NCBI RefSeq assembly: GCF_020509005.1
Contig: NC_063023.1
Coordinates: forward strand, 1,302,001-1,366,000
Length of the DNA: 64,000 bases
Source of the DNA: Fulvia fulva
Taxonomy: Eukaryota > Ascomycota > Dothideomycetes > Mycosphaerellales > Mycosphaerellaceae
Direction of reading: 5' to 3'
Positions 42,659-54,759 of the stretch are shown here, piece after piece. Position numbers and translations under genes: made by a program. Position 1 is the first letter of the stretch. Each line of letters starts with the position of its first letter. Under the pieces are notes generated by a model. The model had not been told where the DNA came from and made no database searches. It saw nothing but the letters and a program-made list of their open reading frames with translations.

Positions 42659-45041
42659 CTATTTTATTACTTAGTTAGTACGTTCCGACTGTCTATTAGT
42701 TTCTAGGTAGTATAAACAACTTAGCTTACGACTTATACGAAGTATCTTATAAAGTTTCTTCTAGAAGGTAGTAACCTATTGTTTGCCGCGGTCTAAAGTA
42801 ATAGTATTAGGAAATCCGCGTCGGGAGAATATTTACTTAAGGAAAAGTCTTACCGTATTCTATATAGTTATCGCTCCGATCAGAATTAGCTCGACTTCCT
42901 TCGTTAGCCTATCTATTATAGTTATAATATTGTTATAGATTATGCTATCGAGGGTACTATTAGGAAGTCCGACTACGAAGTCTACTACGATATACCTCTA
43001 AGGTCGGTCCGGTACTAAAAGTAGGTATAATAATCTAGGTAGCTAGGAGTATAGAGATTTTGTCGTACGGTATATACGGTAGTTACGGTATATCTACGTA
43101 CTAATCTTACTAAGCTAGGCCAATAGAATTCTCGTGCTACGAGTCTATAGGTTCGAGCTCGTCCTAGATATCCTACTACTAGAGCGTTATAATTTATTCT
43201 AATAAGCCGAGTCCGTAGGGCCTAGTTATCGGGTACCTATAGGCTCTAACTATCGTACTAGTCTTGTATATATAATATGTTACTATCTACCTTATAGTAC
43301 GTAGGGTGTATCTTCGCCTTCTATAAGAGTAGAGGGATAGTACTATCTTTCCGTAGTATCTTAATTACCGCCTTAAGTTCTTAGTCTAGGGCGTAAGTAG
43401 TCGTTATATAGTACTCGAGTCTAGCTTCGACTTCGGCTTTATTCGTAGTCTATACTTCCTAAGCTAGTACTAGCTATGTTTGTAGTACCTATTCTAGTTC
43501 TAGAATGAACTCGATTGCTTTAGGATTTAGGGGAGTTGTCTCTTCTTCTTCGGGCGTATCTTCGATAGTAGCTCGTATAGAGTCGATCTTAAGGAATCGC
43601 TCTAGGGAAAGTAATATCTAATACTAGTACTAATTTCTCGGATCGTCCACCCTCTATAGAAGGTCCTAGCTACGTCTCGATAGGCTGTCTAGCTTCGTTC
43701 CTTATATACCTAGGCGGTATATAATCTAGAAGTTAAATTATAATAGAAATTCTAACTATTACGCTTATCGGCGATTTAGCTACTTCGTAGTCATAAAATA
43801 TTCGAGGTTCTTATAGTCTATAAACACTTTGACTAGATCGCTATTCTCGTCTACTTCGTAAGTAAGCTCCGGGCGCTACTCTTCGAATGCTTTAATAATC
43901 GCGAGGAGTTCCTTATCGTAGATCTCGTAATTATACTCCTAGGGGCTTAGCTTCTTCGAATAGAAAGCTATAGAATGTAACACTCCCTACTCGTCGTATT
44001 ATAAGAGTACACTTATATTAGCAAAGTCTAAGGAGTTAGTCTCGACGACGGTCTACCTACCCGGTATATAGTATACTAGTATACCCGCCTTACTAAACGC
44101 TACTTTTAACGCCTCGAATGCCCTCTAGCAATTATTAGTCTAGTTGATTCTACGGTTCTTATAATTACTAGGCCTATCTAACTTCCTTAGGTTAGTTAAT
44201 AGGGATGTAATACGAGAGAAGGCCTCGATAAACCTACGGTAGAAGTTCGCGTATCCTAGGAAGGCTTAGATATCCTTAAGATTAGTTAGTGCTTCCTAGG
44301 TCTGTATATATTCTAGTTCCTCCGGGTCTATCTCGATGCCCTAGGGTATAAAAACAAGGCCTAGATATTTTATACGTTCCTAGTAGAACTCGGACTTATC
44401 GATATTAATAGTAAGCCCGGCATCTCGTAGCTTAATTAATACCTTTCGTACGTATTCGACGTGTTCCTCTAGAGTGTCGCTAAAGATAAGGACGTTATCT
44501 AGATATACTAACACAAAGTTATCTAGATGTTCCTATAGAACCTTATTAATATATAACTAAAAGGTTAGGGGTCCGATATAGAGGCCGAACGGTAATACGA
44601 GGCATTCGTATATACCGTAGCGTATTATAAAAGCTATTAGCTACTCGTGCCCTTTCGCGATACGTAACTTATTAAAGGCTACTTTAGAATTATTAAGAAC
44701 ATATAGGCCGTAGGACAAGTATATAGGTGTAGGTGTGTTATGTAACTAGATCACGTGACTAGGGTTTACTAGCCTATAGGCTAGTAAACATCCGGACACC
44801 TAGTATCTACCTACACTAATACCGGCGATACTATATATAGATATACGCTATCCTATTAGGTCCTTCTTCGTCTTTTATGTGATCCGCCGTCTTCTACTAC
44901 TACGTAACTCGTACCTATTTAATAAATATCTAGTTTCGTAAAGTACTTCGATTTATATATACGGTTAATTGTTTCCTATATTAATAGAATAGGATAGCGA
45001 TTCTTAATAGTAATAGCGTTTAGCCTACGGTAGTTAATATA
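42659..45041 (-). mobile_element. Gypsy-C: internal fragment of a gypsy-A-family element, with a solo copia-B LTR
   Basis: Minus-strand pol: integrase core at about 42660-43050 (VIDRL-type and RSERTN positions), RNase H about 43750-44100, and RT about 44270-45041 with VYLDN in the catalytic box near 44490-44520. It is interrupted by a solo LTR at 44691-44924, resumes with the same alignment to gypsy-A3, and ends against copia-B in the RT YIDY region. No LTR of its own remains. TAG codons throughout. Confidence 0.85.
44691..44924 (+). repeat. Solo LTR of copia-B (234 bp)
   Basis: tattaagaacatatagg ... cctatttaata, the same length as both copia-B LTRs. It contains the 26-bp palindrome at 44764-44789 next to a tcacgtga palindrome. 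Gypsy-C sequence continues on both sides. No clear 5-bp target duplication, perhaps obscured by later mutation. Confidence 0.88.
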
Positions 45042-45275
45042 TATTAAGAATATATAGGCCGTAGGACAAGTATATAGGTATAGGTATATTATATAACTAG
45101 ATTACGTGACTAGAGTTTACTAGCCTATAGGCTAGTAAACATCCGGACACCTAGTATCTACCTATACTAATACTAGCGATACTATATATAGATATACGCT
45201 ATCCTATTAGGTCCTTCTTTGTCTTTCGTATAATCCGCCGTCTTCTACTACTATGTAACTCGTACCTATTTAATA
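45042..45275 (+). repeat. Copia-B 5' LTR (234 bp)
   Basis: tattaagaatatatagg ... cctatttaata; palindrome at 45115-45140. More TA changes than the 3' LTR. Confidence 0.92.
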
Positions 45276-45290
45276 GGTTATAAGCCCGGG
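45276..45290 (+). promoter_or_regulatory. Copia-B primer-binding site
   Basis: ggttataagcccggg, identical to 9993-10007 in copia-B2. It fits the anticodon half of initiator tRNA-Met apart from one TG to TA change. Confidence 0.78.
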
Positions 45291-45789
45291 TTAGTAACTC
45301 GGTGTTTTACCCTCGACAAAGTCGTATTAGAGTTATTCCTCTTTAGAACAAAAGGAAGGTAGACTAGAGGCCGTACCCGCCTTATATAGGAAGCTATAGC
45401 CGTACTATAGGTATATATAAGACGTAAAAGAGCCTAGTAAGGTACTATTAGACTCCGAGTTAGGGAGCCTATACTAATACCTTAGATAAGTAGGCGAGCT
45501 TACTAAGAAGAGTCGCTCTCCGGACATCGCGTTCGTATCGACTAACTGTTTATTCTAAGAGAGCCGTAGTGTCTTAGAACCCCCCTCTACTAAGAGAGTT
45601 ACGCTATAGTATCTTAGTACTAATACGATATAGTGTCTTAGTACTAACACGATCCTTACCGACCGACTTTCCTCCTCTTCCCGGCGGATAGCTATCCTCT
45701 CCGCTATTAACCTCGCGTTCGGTTTATCCTATTTCGATCCGATCGCGTACGACCGAATATATCCTTTTACCTAAGGGGTTCTAACCTGT

Positions 45790-47030
45790 CCCTTAACTTA
45801 TAAACAAATAGAGAACGAGACTAGGTTCTTAAGAAAGAGAGTAGTACCTATCCTAATAAGAGAGAACCACGAAACATAGTTCAAGCTAATAAGAATACAC
45901 CTAGTATTAAAGTAGCTTAACTAGGTCCTCGAAGATATTATTACGGACATTCCCGCTACAACCCTATCTCTAGCGACACCCTCTATATTATCGGAGTCAT
46001 CCCTTCCTTTAGATCAAGCGATAAGGAAGGCATCGTATAGACGGTATAATGTAACGGCCCTATATAAGATATATATCTATCTATCGATAGATAATTAAGA
46101 GATAATATACGAGACCCGGTATACGAAGGAGTTATAGGAATAGGCTAAAGCTAAATATAAGAGAAGACTTCTCGCTACTAGAAGAAGTTTGCTTTAGTAA
46201 TACACCAATTTCGTAATAATAGAGGACTAGTCAATAGATAACGCCTAGTAGGAGCTTAGCTTAATTATAAGGAGGGCTGTTTTAATCTCGCCTTAGTTCT
46301 AAGACATTAAGACTAAGGAGAGAAAGATCTAGCAACTCTTAGTAGCTCTACCGGACTTATTTAGCTCAATTCGCGATGCAATTAATGCCTAGGTAAGTCT
46401 CTTACTATAAGAAATTCTTGTAATTCTTAGGTAGAAGTAAGAATCAATGATTTATTAAGGGACAGCTATGTTCGCTAAGAAGGGTTTCTAGGGCAAGCTT
46501 ACGTACTATCTCTATAATAGTGACCATTTTATAAGTAAGTACCTATACCTTTCTATAGCTTAGTAGGCTATTAGGAATAAGGACAAACTAGCTAGGGTTA
46601 CCTACCCTACTAAGAGACAAACGTTACTACCTTATAGGAGGTCATTATTACTAAACCTTCGTAATGTCCTTAAGGTAAGGACGGACCTTATAAAGTAGAT
46701 AAAGGAGAGCCGTAAGCTAAAGGCCTCCTCTAGTAAGAAGTCTATAAGGGCCTATACGACCTAGGAAGACCTACTAGACTCCAAGATACTATTAGAAGAT
46801 AATAATATTAATGAGGTTGCCTATTCTACTATAGAAGCTAAGGGTAAGTACCCCTCGTCCGAGTAGTTACTTAACTCTTATGCTTTATTGTATATAACTG
46901 ACTAAGATTTACTATTTAGGACACGAAAGCCTCTTTAAAAGAGAAAGTGGATCAAGGTTAGAGGTGGCTATCTACAAGCTAAATATATAGGAAGTGTAGT
47001 AATAGGTAGTCCTTCTAGAAAGCAAATTGT
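45790..47030 (+). pseudogene. Copia-B gag pseudogene
   Basis: Copia-type Gag beginning near 45790 after a leader of about 500 bp that carries a 24-bp tandem duplication (about 45605-45652) absent from copia-B2. The zinc-knuckle site near 46500 reads with Tyr in place of Cys. Former Gln/Trp codons are TAG. Collinear with 16790-18019. Confidence 0.8.
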
Positions 47031-50000
47031 CTTAGAAAATGTCCTGTTTGTTCCTAGCCTTAGAGTTAGTCTTGTTTCGTAGAATCAGTTTAGCTAACAG
47101 TTTGCTATCTAACTACCTAGTTTCACCCTAAAATCCTTGTCTAGTAAACCCGTTATCTAGACTAAACTTCGAGGAGGAGTACCGTTTATCTACTCGATCT
47201 CGGAAATTCTTAAGCTATAGTATACTAGCATACTCTCTTAAGAACGTGACGGTACCGCTATAGCTAATACTAAGTCCGAAGATTAGTAGGAGCTATAGCA
47301 TAGAAGATGTACACACCTTAGTAAGGGACTGCTAAGAAACCTATATAGAGTCACTAGTAAGAAAGATCCTAATCCTATTCCTTCTAAACACTAGAACTGT
47401 AAGGTCTGCTCCCTTATAAATATAAGGAAGTTCAAAGGACCTGCTATAGAGAGGAAAGGGGAGAGGCTAGCCCTCATCTCTATTGACATCTATAGGCCTT
47501 TTTAGGGCGTAGTCCCTAGGCTAGGATACAAATATTGGCTTGAGATTATAGACAACTTCTCTAGGAAGAAGTGGGTAATCCCTTTAAAGGCTAGGAGCGA
47601 CGCTCCTATAGCCCTACGGGATTAGAAGGTCTAGGTAGAACGGCAGTCAAGGTGCTTTCTATCTACGATCCGTAGTAATAGTATAAGGGAAATTCTCGCC
47701 TTACTAAAAGAGTAGGAGAAGGAGTTTAGTACTTAGATAGACATAACTAATACCTACAACTCTCTTTAGAATAGACCTATAGAAAGGTCAATTCAAGCCT
47801 CTAAGAATATAGTCCGGGCTATACTTAAAGACTCTAGTATACTAGTTAAGTTCTAGCTAGAAGCTTTATAAGTATAGACTATAATCAGAAACAGACTACC
47901 TAATAGTCCGATCATTAATAGTATTGCTCTTTTACTAGAACAAGCCTTTACTAGCTAAGTACCGTTAGTCGACCATTTCCGCGTCTAGGGATATAAAGCT
48001 ATAGTCTATATAGACCTAAGAGCCTAACCTTAAGGCTTAAGGAGAGACAAGTTGATAAACCGAGGAAAAGAAGCCGTGTTTATAGGCTACTTAGAAAACA
48101 CTACAAAACAATAGCTGTTCTAGGATCCCGACATAAAAGTAATAAAAGCGTATAGTCACGTCGACTAGTTTAAGAATAAGAAGGGGGGAGATATAGATCT
48201 TGGTATCACCTTTACTAACTAGCCGAGTCGAGCGCTATAGCGCAATCCTATTAGGAGGAAGCCCTTTAGGGCGAAATTTTCCAATAGGGGATTATTAGAG
48301 ACATCGTTACGAAGGCTAGGAGAAAATATTGAGGCGGTTTTAATACTATCGAAGGCCGATAACGGTGGATCTATATAGAACCTACCTAAGTCATTAATAC
48401 TATAGCAACCGCTATTTATATAACTTCCCCCTCCCCTAAAGGACATTAGGGAATACTAGAAGTTTAGAGATCAGGGTACTCTAATAAAAGAAAAAGAAGA
48501 TGTCGTTCAGTTCGACCTATCCGAATACCTAGCGCCACCTCAGGTTATAGGCAATAAGAGGTTAAGGGGGGACGGAGATAATAACTCTAAAGAGTATAAG
48601 GCGAAACACTATAAGGCTCTTATCGCCTAGATGTTCTATCTAGACCCTATAATAAGCTAGGTAGAGGAGATTCTAAACGACGTAGAAGAATATACATTTG
48701 CTACTAACAGGTAGGCTATAGCCTATCAGTAGGAAGTGCTAATCCTAGAGTCCTATAAGGTAGCCGTAGGAGACCCCGAATAGGGATATATATAGAAAGA
48801 GGCAATCGAGAACGAACTTATTACCTTAGTAAGTAATAACACCTAGGAAGCAGTTGTACCGCTAAAGGGTACGAATCTAATTACTTCTAGGTAGGTCTTT
48901 GATATAAAAAGAATAATTAGTAGAGCTATTAAGAAGTTCAAGGTAAGACTAGTTATAAGAGGGTTTTTATAGAAATATAGGGTTGACTTCGAAGAGACCT
49001 TTATACCTACTATTAGACATAATACTCTCCGAGTATTTATAGTAGTAGTATAAAAGAGAGATCTCGAGATGCACCTAGTAGATATGAATAATGCTTTTAC
49101 CTAAAGTAGCCTTCTTAAAGACATCTATATAATCCCACCCCTAGGAGTTGAAGCACCTCTAAATATAGTGTTTAAGGTCCTACGAAGCCATTATAGGCTT
49201 AAGTAAGCAGCTAGAGACTAGAACAAGCTCTGTGTTACGAAGCTAGAGAAGATTAGATTTACCTAGTCCTAGGTAGATCTATGCCTACTTATCTATACGG
49301 ATAGAGACCTTATAGTCCTTACCTATATAGATGACATACCTATTGTAGCTCCGAAGCTATTAGATGTTTAGTAGTTTAAGGCTAAGCTTAGAAAAGTGTT
49401 TAAGATTAAAGATCCTAGTAAACCTACGAAGATCCTTAGAATAAGGATTATAAGAGACAGGTCCTAAGGCACTTTGAAGCTTAATTAAGGACACTATATC
49501 TACGCTAACTAAGCCAAGATGAACATAGCTAGAGAGAAGGCTACGCCAACCTACTCACCTATAGAGAGCTACGAGCATTTAGTGCCTACGGTACCTATAG
49601 ATAAGAGGTGTAATAAATAGGATTACTAGAGCTATAATAGGACCTAGATATAGCTAATGACAATAACAAGGCTAGACTTAGCATTCCCCCTTAAAAGAAT
49701 TAGCTCATTTGTTACTAATCCCTCGTAGTAGTATATAAAGGCTTTGAAGAAGCTCTCCCGATACCTACGGTCGTACCTAGACCTAGGTCTTATATATAGA
49801 AAGGGAGGGGGCAATCTCTAGGGATACTCGGACTCTGACTACGCTATAGACAAAGTGGATAGAGTCTCAATTCTAGGATACGTGTGGTTCCTTTATAGAT
49901 CACCTATGTCCTAGATAAGTAGGAAGTAGAAGTCTATTATAATATTAACAATAGAAGCTGAGTTTATAGCTATAAACGTAGCCGCAAAGTAGTCACAATT

Positions 50001-50360
50001 TCTTGCTACTGTCCTTAGAGAAATGGGGTGCCTAGAACTAGTGGAAAAGAGCTCTTTCTAGCTAAGTATAAGGGTAAGCAAGGGCACTATTAACGAGCTA
50101 ATGCTAGTCAAGCTTATAGGTAATAACTAAGCCGCTTTAACACTTATTAAAGATGCCTATAACTATATATAAAAGGTCGAAGCATATTGATATTATATAT
50201 AACTATGTCAGACATCTCTAGTAGTAGAAGAAGATTATAGTAGACTACTTCTATATAAAGGACATAGCTACTAATAGGTTAATAAAGCCCCTTAATAGCT
50301 AGTAGTTCTAAAACTTTATAAGGTAGCTCTAGCTTACGTAAAGGGATTATAGGAGACCAT
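47031..50360 (+). pseudogene. Copia-B pol pseudogene (integrase, RT, RNase H)
   Basis: Pre-integrase zinc region about 47260-47420 (HRRCTHL ... CKVC). Integrase core from about 47480 (SIDIYRP) to PIERSIQ near 47780. RT about 48890-49370 with VDMNNAFT near 49085 and an intact YIDDIPIV at about 49324-49345. RNase H about 49820-50200 with YSDSDYAIDKVDRVS and EAEFIAI. The RT catalytic box kept both Asp, unlike copia-C, but TAG codons (for example in place of Trp in the integrase and RT linkers) prevent expression. The open frame 48219-48446 on the minus strand is incidental. Confidence 0.87.
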
Positions 50361-50376
50361 GTGGCCTAAGGAGGAG

Positions 50377-50610
50377 TGTTAAGAACATATAGGCCGTAGG
50401 TCAAGTATATAGGTGTAGGTATATTATATAAGTAGATCACGTGACCAGGGTTTACTAGCCTATAGGCTAGTAAACATCCGGACACCTAGTATCTATCTAC
50501 ACTAACACTAGTAATACTATATATAGATATACGCTATCCTATTAGGTCATTCTTCGTCTTTCGTATAATCTACCGTCTTCTACTACTACGTAACTCGTAC
50601 CTATTTAATA
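50377..50610 (+). repeat. Copia-B 3' LTR (234 bp)
   Basis: tgttaagaacatatagg ... cctatttaata. It keeps the original TG start, unlike the 5' copy. Palindrome at 50450-50475. Confidence 0.92.
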
Positions 50611-51209
50611 GAGGATATTAATCGAGTATTTATCCGCGACTTTAGAGTACGAAAGTCTATTATACGTAACTAGCTTAACTAGTTAACCGTTAACTATCCT
50701 AGCTACTACGATATTATTATTAATAAGGATTATATCGATATACTACCTAATAATAGCTTAGTTATTTATCGTAATCTATCGTAGGATATCGATACCCTAC
50801 TAGATACTCCGTAGGATACGCGTACTTTAAAAGAGATGTTATATTCGGAGCGTTTGAACCTAATATAAGATACGGTAAGGAATATAGCTCCGAGGGCACG
50901 TCCTTCCGATATAGCCCCTCCTTACCCCGGCCTTCGCGCTATAGCTCTAGGCTCTACTACTAAGGCGTATCCTTCTCCCTAGCTTAGTATAGCGGGCTAT
51001 CCTCTTAGGCTTAAAATTCCTAATAAAGACCCGGAGGTTAATATATCTATTATTACGGAGTCTACTATTAACGAGCTAAGGGCCCCCTTTAGACCCTGAA
51101 ATTTGCGCGTCGAATCTCGTTAACCTTTAACGGTTAATAAGGTAGCGGGGGTATATAGGGGTACTACTAAGATATATATAGTTAGGAGGCGACCTAAGTA
51201 GGAAGCTAG

Positions 51210-51392
51210 GATTTACGAGGAATCTCTCTATAAGGCGAGAATACGGGAATCTAAAAATTTTAGATTTATTATCTTTTAGGATCACTATATATATCTTACG
51301 GCCCGCGGACCAATAAGTATATATACCTACGTGTAAGCTATCCTAGGGTTACTAGGCGCGCCCTTACTTACTAGAGTAGTTAGTCGTCTATA
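51210..51392 (+). repeat. 184-bp dispersed repeat, copy 3 (183 bp here)
   Basis: gatttacg ... gtctata; flanked on both sides by Helitron sequence, so it inserted there. No clear target duplication. Confidence 0.6.
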
Positions 51393-52539
51393 CTACCCTT
51401 CCCCGCTAATAGATACCTTAAGTATAAGACGATATACTTAATAAGCTCGTTCGAGAGTACGAAGAAGCTAACCGCCGTCGTAATAAGCTAGTAAAGAATT
51501 AGGTTAGTATAGCCTAGCTTAATAGCAATGATAATAGAGCCGGAATGCTTAACTATCTTACGATACTAGCCTATAATCTAGTACTACTAGACGAGTTTAA
51601 CCGCTTATAGAAGTTATTCTCGCTAGCGTTCCCCTTACTATTCCCTATAGGCGATAGTAACTTCGTCGATAAGCGTCGTACTCGCGAAGTAGACTACGTA
51701 GAGTAGATCAAGAACAAGCTTAAATACTATAATATACGCTTTATATAGTACCCCCGCTTCCGATATATTATATTCAATACGCTTATAAGGAAGTAGTTAA
51801 GGTCTAAGGCGAATTACTTCTAATAGCGGAATCTAGATTACGCTAACCTTACTATCGAAGACCTTCGTACTATACTCCGTAGTAACGATAATAACTCCGC
51901 GGGCAAGGCTTTAATCTCGTCTATCGTACGCTACGGGTAGATACTACGCGGTACCCGTACTTACTAGATCTAGAAGTATAAGTAGCTTAAGAACCTAGTA
52001 TATATATTAGATATTACCTATCTCTTCCTAACCTTTAGTACTACGGACTACTATTAGTATTCTCTCTATAAGTATATACCGCGTGACTTAGTTAGTAGCC
52101 CTCGAGAGGTCTCCCGTAATACGATAAATAACGTTAGCGAGAATCTCTATATTTCCGCGTACTATTTCGTACGCCACTTTATATTATTTTAGAAGTATAT
52201 TATCTATCCGATGTTTAGCGTTACGGACTACTAGAATCGATATAAGTTTTAGAACCGTAGTAGCTTATATAACTATAGCTTAGTCTAGCTAAAGAACGTA
52301 CCTAAGCCTAAGATTAACTCTATCGAGAACCCTAAAGAGGTATAAGCCTTCGCCGACTTTTAGGGTTATGATCTATTAGCTATAAATCCTAATCCTAACC
52401 GGGTAGTAGCACCCCTAGGCGAGGCCTTAATCTTATAGATACGACCTATAGAGATGTAGAACTTGCTTAATTACCTTATATAGGTCGTAGATCGTGTTTA
52501 GAAGTACGTATATAGCAATTAGTACTATTAGAGATTCTA

Positions 52540-53676
52540 TAACGTACTATACTACTAAGCGGGCTATACTACCGAGCGGGCTACTTTTGCTAAGAACTAT
52601 ACCACTTCTATAGATATAGCTATATAACTACTAGTATAGCGTATATTGTCTTTAAACGAGGCCAAACTGACCTTAGCTGTCTAGGCCACGAAACGCGACG
52701 CGACAATTACGAATCGACTTGCTATAAATATATACGACGCGTCTCGAACTATACTAGTGTATTGATTGAATAGACGACCTCCTCGGGATGACTACGAGCC
52801 TAGTTCGAAGAAGCTTATAGAGCTAGAAGAGAGGGTGATACTTGAGTATATACTCGAGCTAGATCTTAGAGGTTTCCCGCTATTAAAGGCTAGTATACGA
52901 GTAATAGCCGATTTATTACTATAAGAGAAGAGTCTTAAGCCCGCTAGTCTCAATTAGACAGACAGGTTTATTAGGCGGTATTATAAGCTAAAGGTTCGTA
53001 TAACACGTAGATACGATCGTTAGCGAGCTCTAATAGAAGATCTAGACGTTATCGAGAAGTAGTTCTTACTTATACGTAATATAAAGGAGAAGTATAGCAT
53101 CCTTAACTAGGACACCTATAACTTCGACGAGACAGGGTTTATAATAGGTGTCATTACGTCTTAGAGCGTCGTTACGGGTTTAGAAAGGCGTAGTGGAAAG
53201 AGGAAGGTCGTTCAATAGAGCAATAGAGAGGGAGTAGAGAGATAGCGTATTAGATAGCTCTTATACAAAGCGAGATTAGTAAGCTACGTAAGTCTAACGA
53301 GGCCCTTATATAGCGGAAAGCACGAAAGCGCAAGTATATTCAGTCTAGAGGGTCTCTAACCTTCGATAAGGCGTCGTAATTAATACCTCTAGAGGATACT
53401 AGGAGGTAGGAAGTAAGTAGAGAGTCGCTAGATAGTATTCGGCTAGTACTAAGGCTACGACGCTATAAGCGATATAGCAAGTCGGGGTATAACGTACGTA
53501 CCTATTAAGTAGACTCGCTAGATAGCGAAGAATCTAAAGAGGAATTGTCCTCCTAGTAACGATTCTATAGGATGTCGTCGTATTAAGATACCGTCGTAAT
53601 TAAAGTAGAAGTAGTATAGTTCTTAGTAAAAGTAGCCCGCTCGGTAGTATAGCCCGCTTAGTAGTAAAGCACGTTA
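52540..53676 (+). mobile_element. Fot1/pogo-like element, complete deletion derivative (1,133 bp)
   Basis: 52542-53674 with TA at 52540-52541 and 53675-53676 and 68-bp terminal inverted repeats (52542-52609 and 53607-53674). Helitron sequence continues in register on both sides. The transposase pseudogene has the same central deletion as the copy at 35496 and is RIP-mutated (e.g. gcacgt/acgtac ends). It holds the empty gypsy-A target cctag at 53552-53556. Confidence 0.9.
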
Positions 53677-54445
53677 AGCCTATAGAGTAGATTAAGTACC
53701 GCTTTAAGTATACTAAGGAGCTATATACGGAGCTAGTTATTGCGAGGGAATAGAATACTATATACGATATATTTAAAAGCGCCCGAAATAACGCTACTAT
53801 AAACTAGTATAACCGTCCTACCGCTCTTAGATAGCTTACGAATTATAACATAACCCCTTATACTAATAAGGGCGCTATTATTAACTACCTCGCAAAGTAT
53901 TATAGTAAGTAAGAAACTCGTAGCGTAACATTTACCGAGCTTACTACTAAGGTGCTTCTACGTATTATAAGTAATCGGCCTATAGTGTCTTTTACTATAA
54001 AGATACTTAACTAGCTTATCGGCGAGCGTAACTAGTCCGCTTAGGAAGTCTACTATCTTCTACTTAACCTGCCTCTCGCTAATAGTAGCCGTAAGATCCT
54101 TAGCGTAGATTACCGTAAGCTAGAGGATTAAGCTACTACTATACGTTAGGATAATAGCTAGGGCGCTATAACTATATACGGTCGTTCGCCTACTTAGAAG
54201 TACCTCGAGCGTAAGGCAGATATATTGTCGTCTTATACTAATTTAATACTCTTCGAGTTCCTTACCGAGTAAGACTTTAATACTTAGAAGCCGCGCCCTA
54301 GGGCGAATACGCGAGTCCTTAACTACTACCCGCGACTAGACATATCTCTCGGAAGCGCTAATTAGGAAGCCTACTACCGTATAAAGATTCTACTACACTA
54401 TCTTTTTAATAGTAACTAGCCGACCCTTCTATATACTTTTCCCGA

Positions 54446-54629
54446 TATCACGGGCAGCCCGCGACCCCTTACTATAGCTACGTCGGCCCGGCTGAACCGC
54501 GGACCTTCTACATCGGGTTAGCGCGGCTTAGCTTTGCTTTATAACTTCGCCGCGCCTCGCGCTCCTCTTTCGTAGCTTCGTAGAACAACAACTATCTTAT
54601 TCGGACCCTATAGTACGCGCGCCCTTACA
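54446..54629 (+). repeat. Gypsy-A4 5' LTR (184 bp)
   Basis: tatcacgggcagcc ... cgcgcgcccttaca, the best preserved right end of the five copies (CA still present). Confidence 0.92.
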
Positions 54630-54759
54630 GTTTGTTCTACCTTACTACCTTAATCGCGGATCTAGGTAAGGGACGCGTAATAATAGGAATAGATAGAACC
54701 GTAGAACTCGAGAACGCGTAGAGCCGTATTAGAACATAGAACACGGTAAGGCGTATAGC

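Larger units (their letters stand above)
45042..50610 (+). mobile_element. Copia-B: full-length, RIP-inactivated copia element
   Basis: 5,569 bp with 234-bp LTRs, an initiator-tRNA-Met type primer site, gag, integrase, RT, RNase H and a polypurine tract (ctaaggaggag, about 50366-50376). All domains are readable in order but broken by TAG codons. Flanks do not match: gypsy-C RT lies to the left and Helitron sequence to the right, and no target duplication is seen. The outer boundaries may therefore come from recombination between two LTR copies. Confidence 0.9.
50630..54430 (+). pseudogene. Helitron Rep/helicase protein pseudogene (N-terminal part)
   Basis: The N-terminal stretch near 50650-50790 (RVRKSIIRNQLN; later NKDYIDILPNNS) resembles the conserved segment before the Helitron Rep domain. 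Helitron_like_N features: FPLLFPIGDSNF at about 51621-51670, PRFRYIIFNTLIR at about 51750-51800, RGT and LFLTFSTTDYY at about 51950-52060. The Rep HxH site at about 52263-52283 reads LYNYSLV: both His have become Tyr. After the Fot insertion: INYLAKYYSK at about 53878-53910 (catalytic Tyr and Lys retained) and LNQLIGERNQSAQEV near 54010-54050. TAG codons throughout. Rolling-circle initiation is impossible in this copy. Confidence 0.82.
50611..54445 (+). mobile_element. Helitron remnant, interrupted by a 184-bp repeat and a Fot element
   Basis: A Rep-type Helitron frame can be followed across 50611-51209, 51393-52541 and 53675-54445. Its left part abuts the copia-B LTR and its right part is cut by gypsy-A4 at 54446. 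The helicase part and the Helitron ends are not in the window, so boundaries and copy length are unknown. Confidence 0.78.

Noticed and set aside
48219..48446. 75-codon minus-strand frame in copia-B
   Set aside because: Antisense to copia-B pol linker; minus-strand frames survive because RIP makes TAG mainly in the sense frame.
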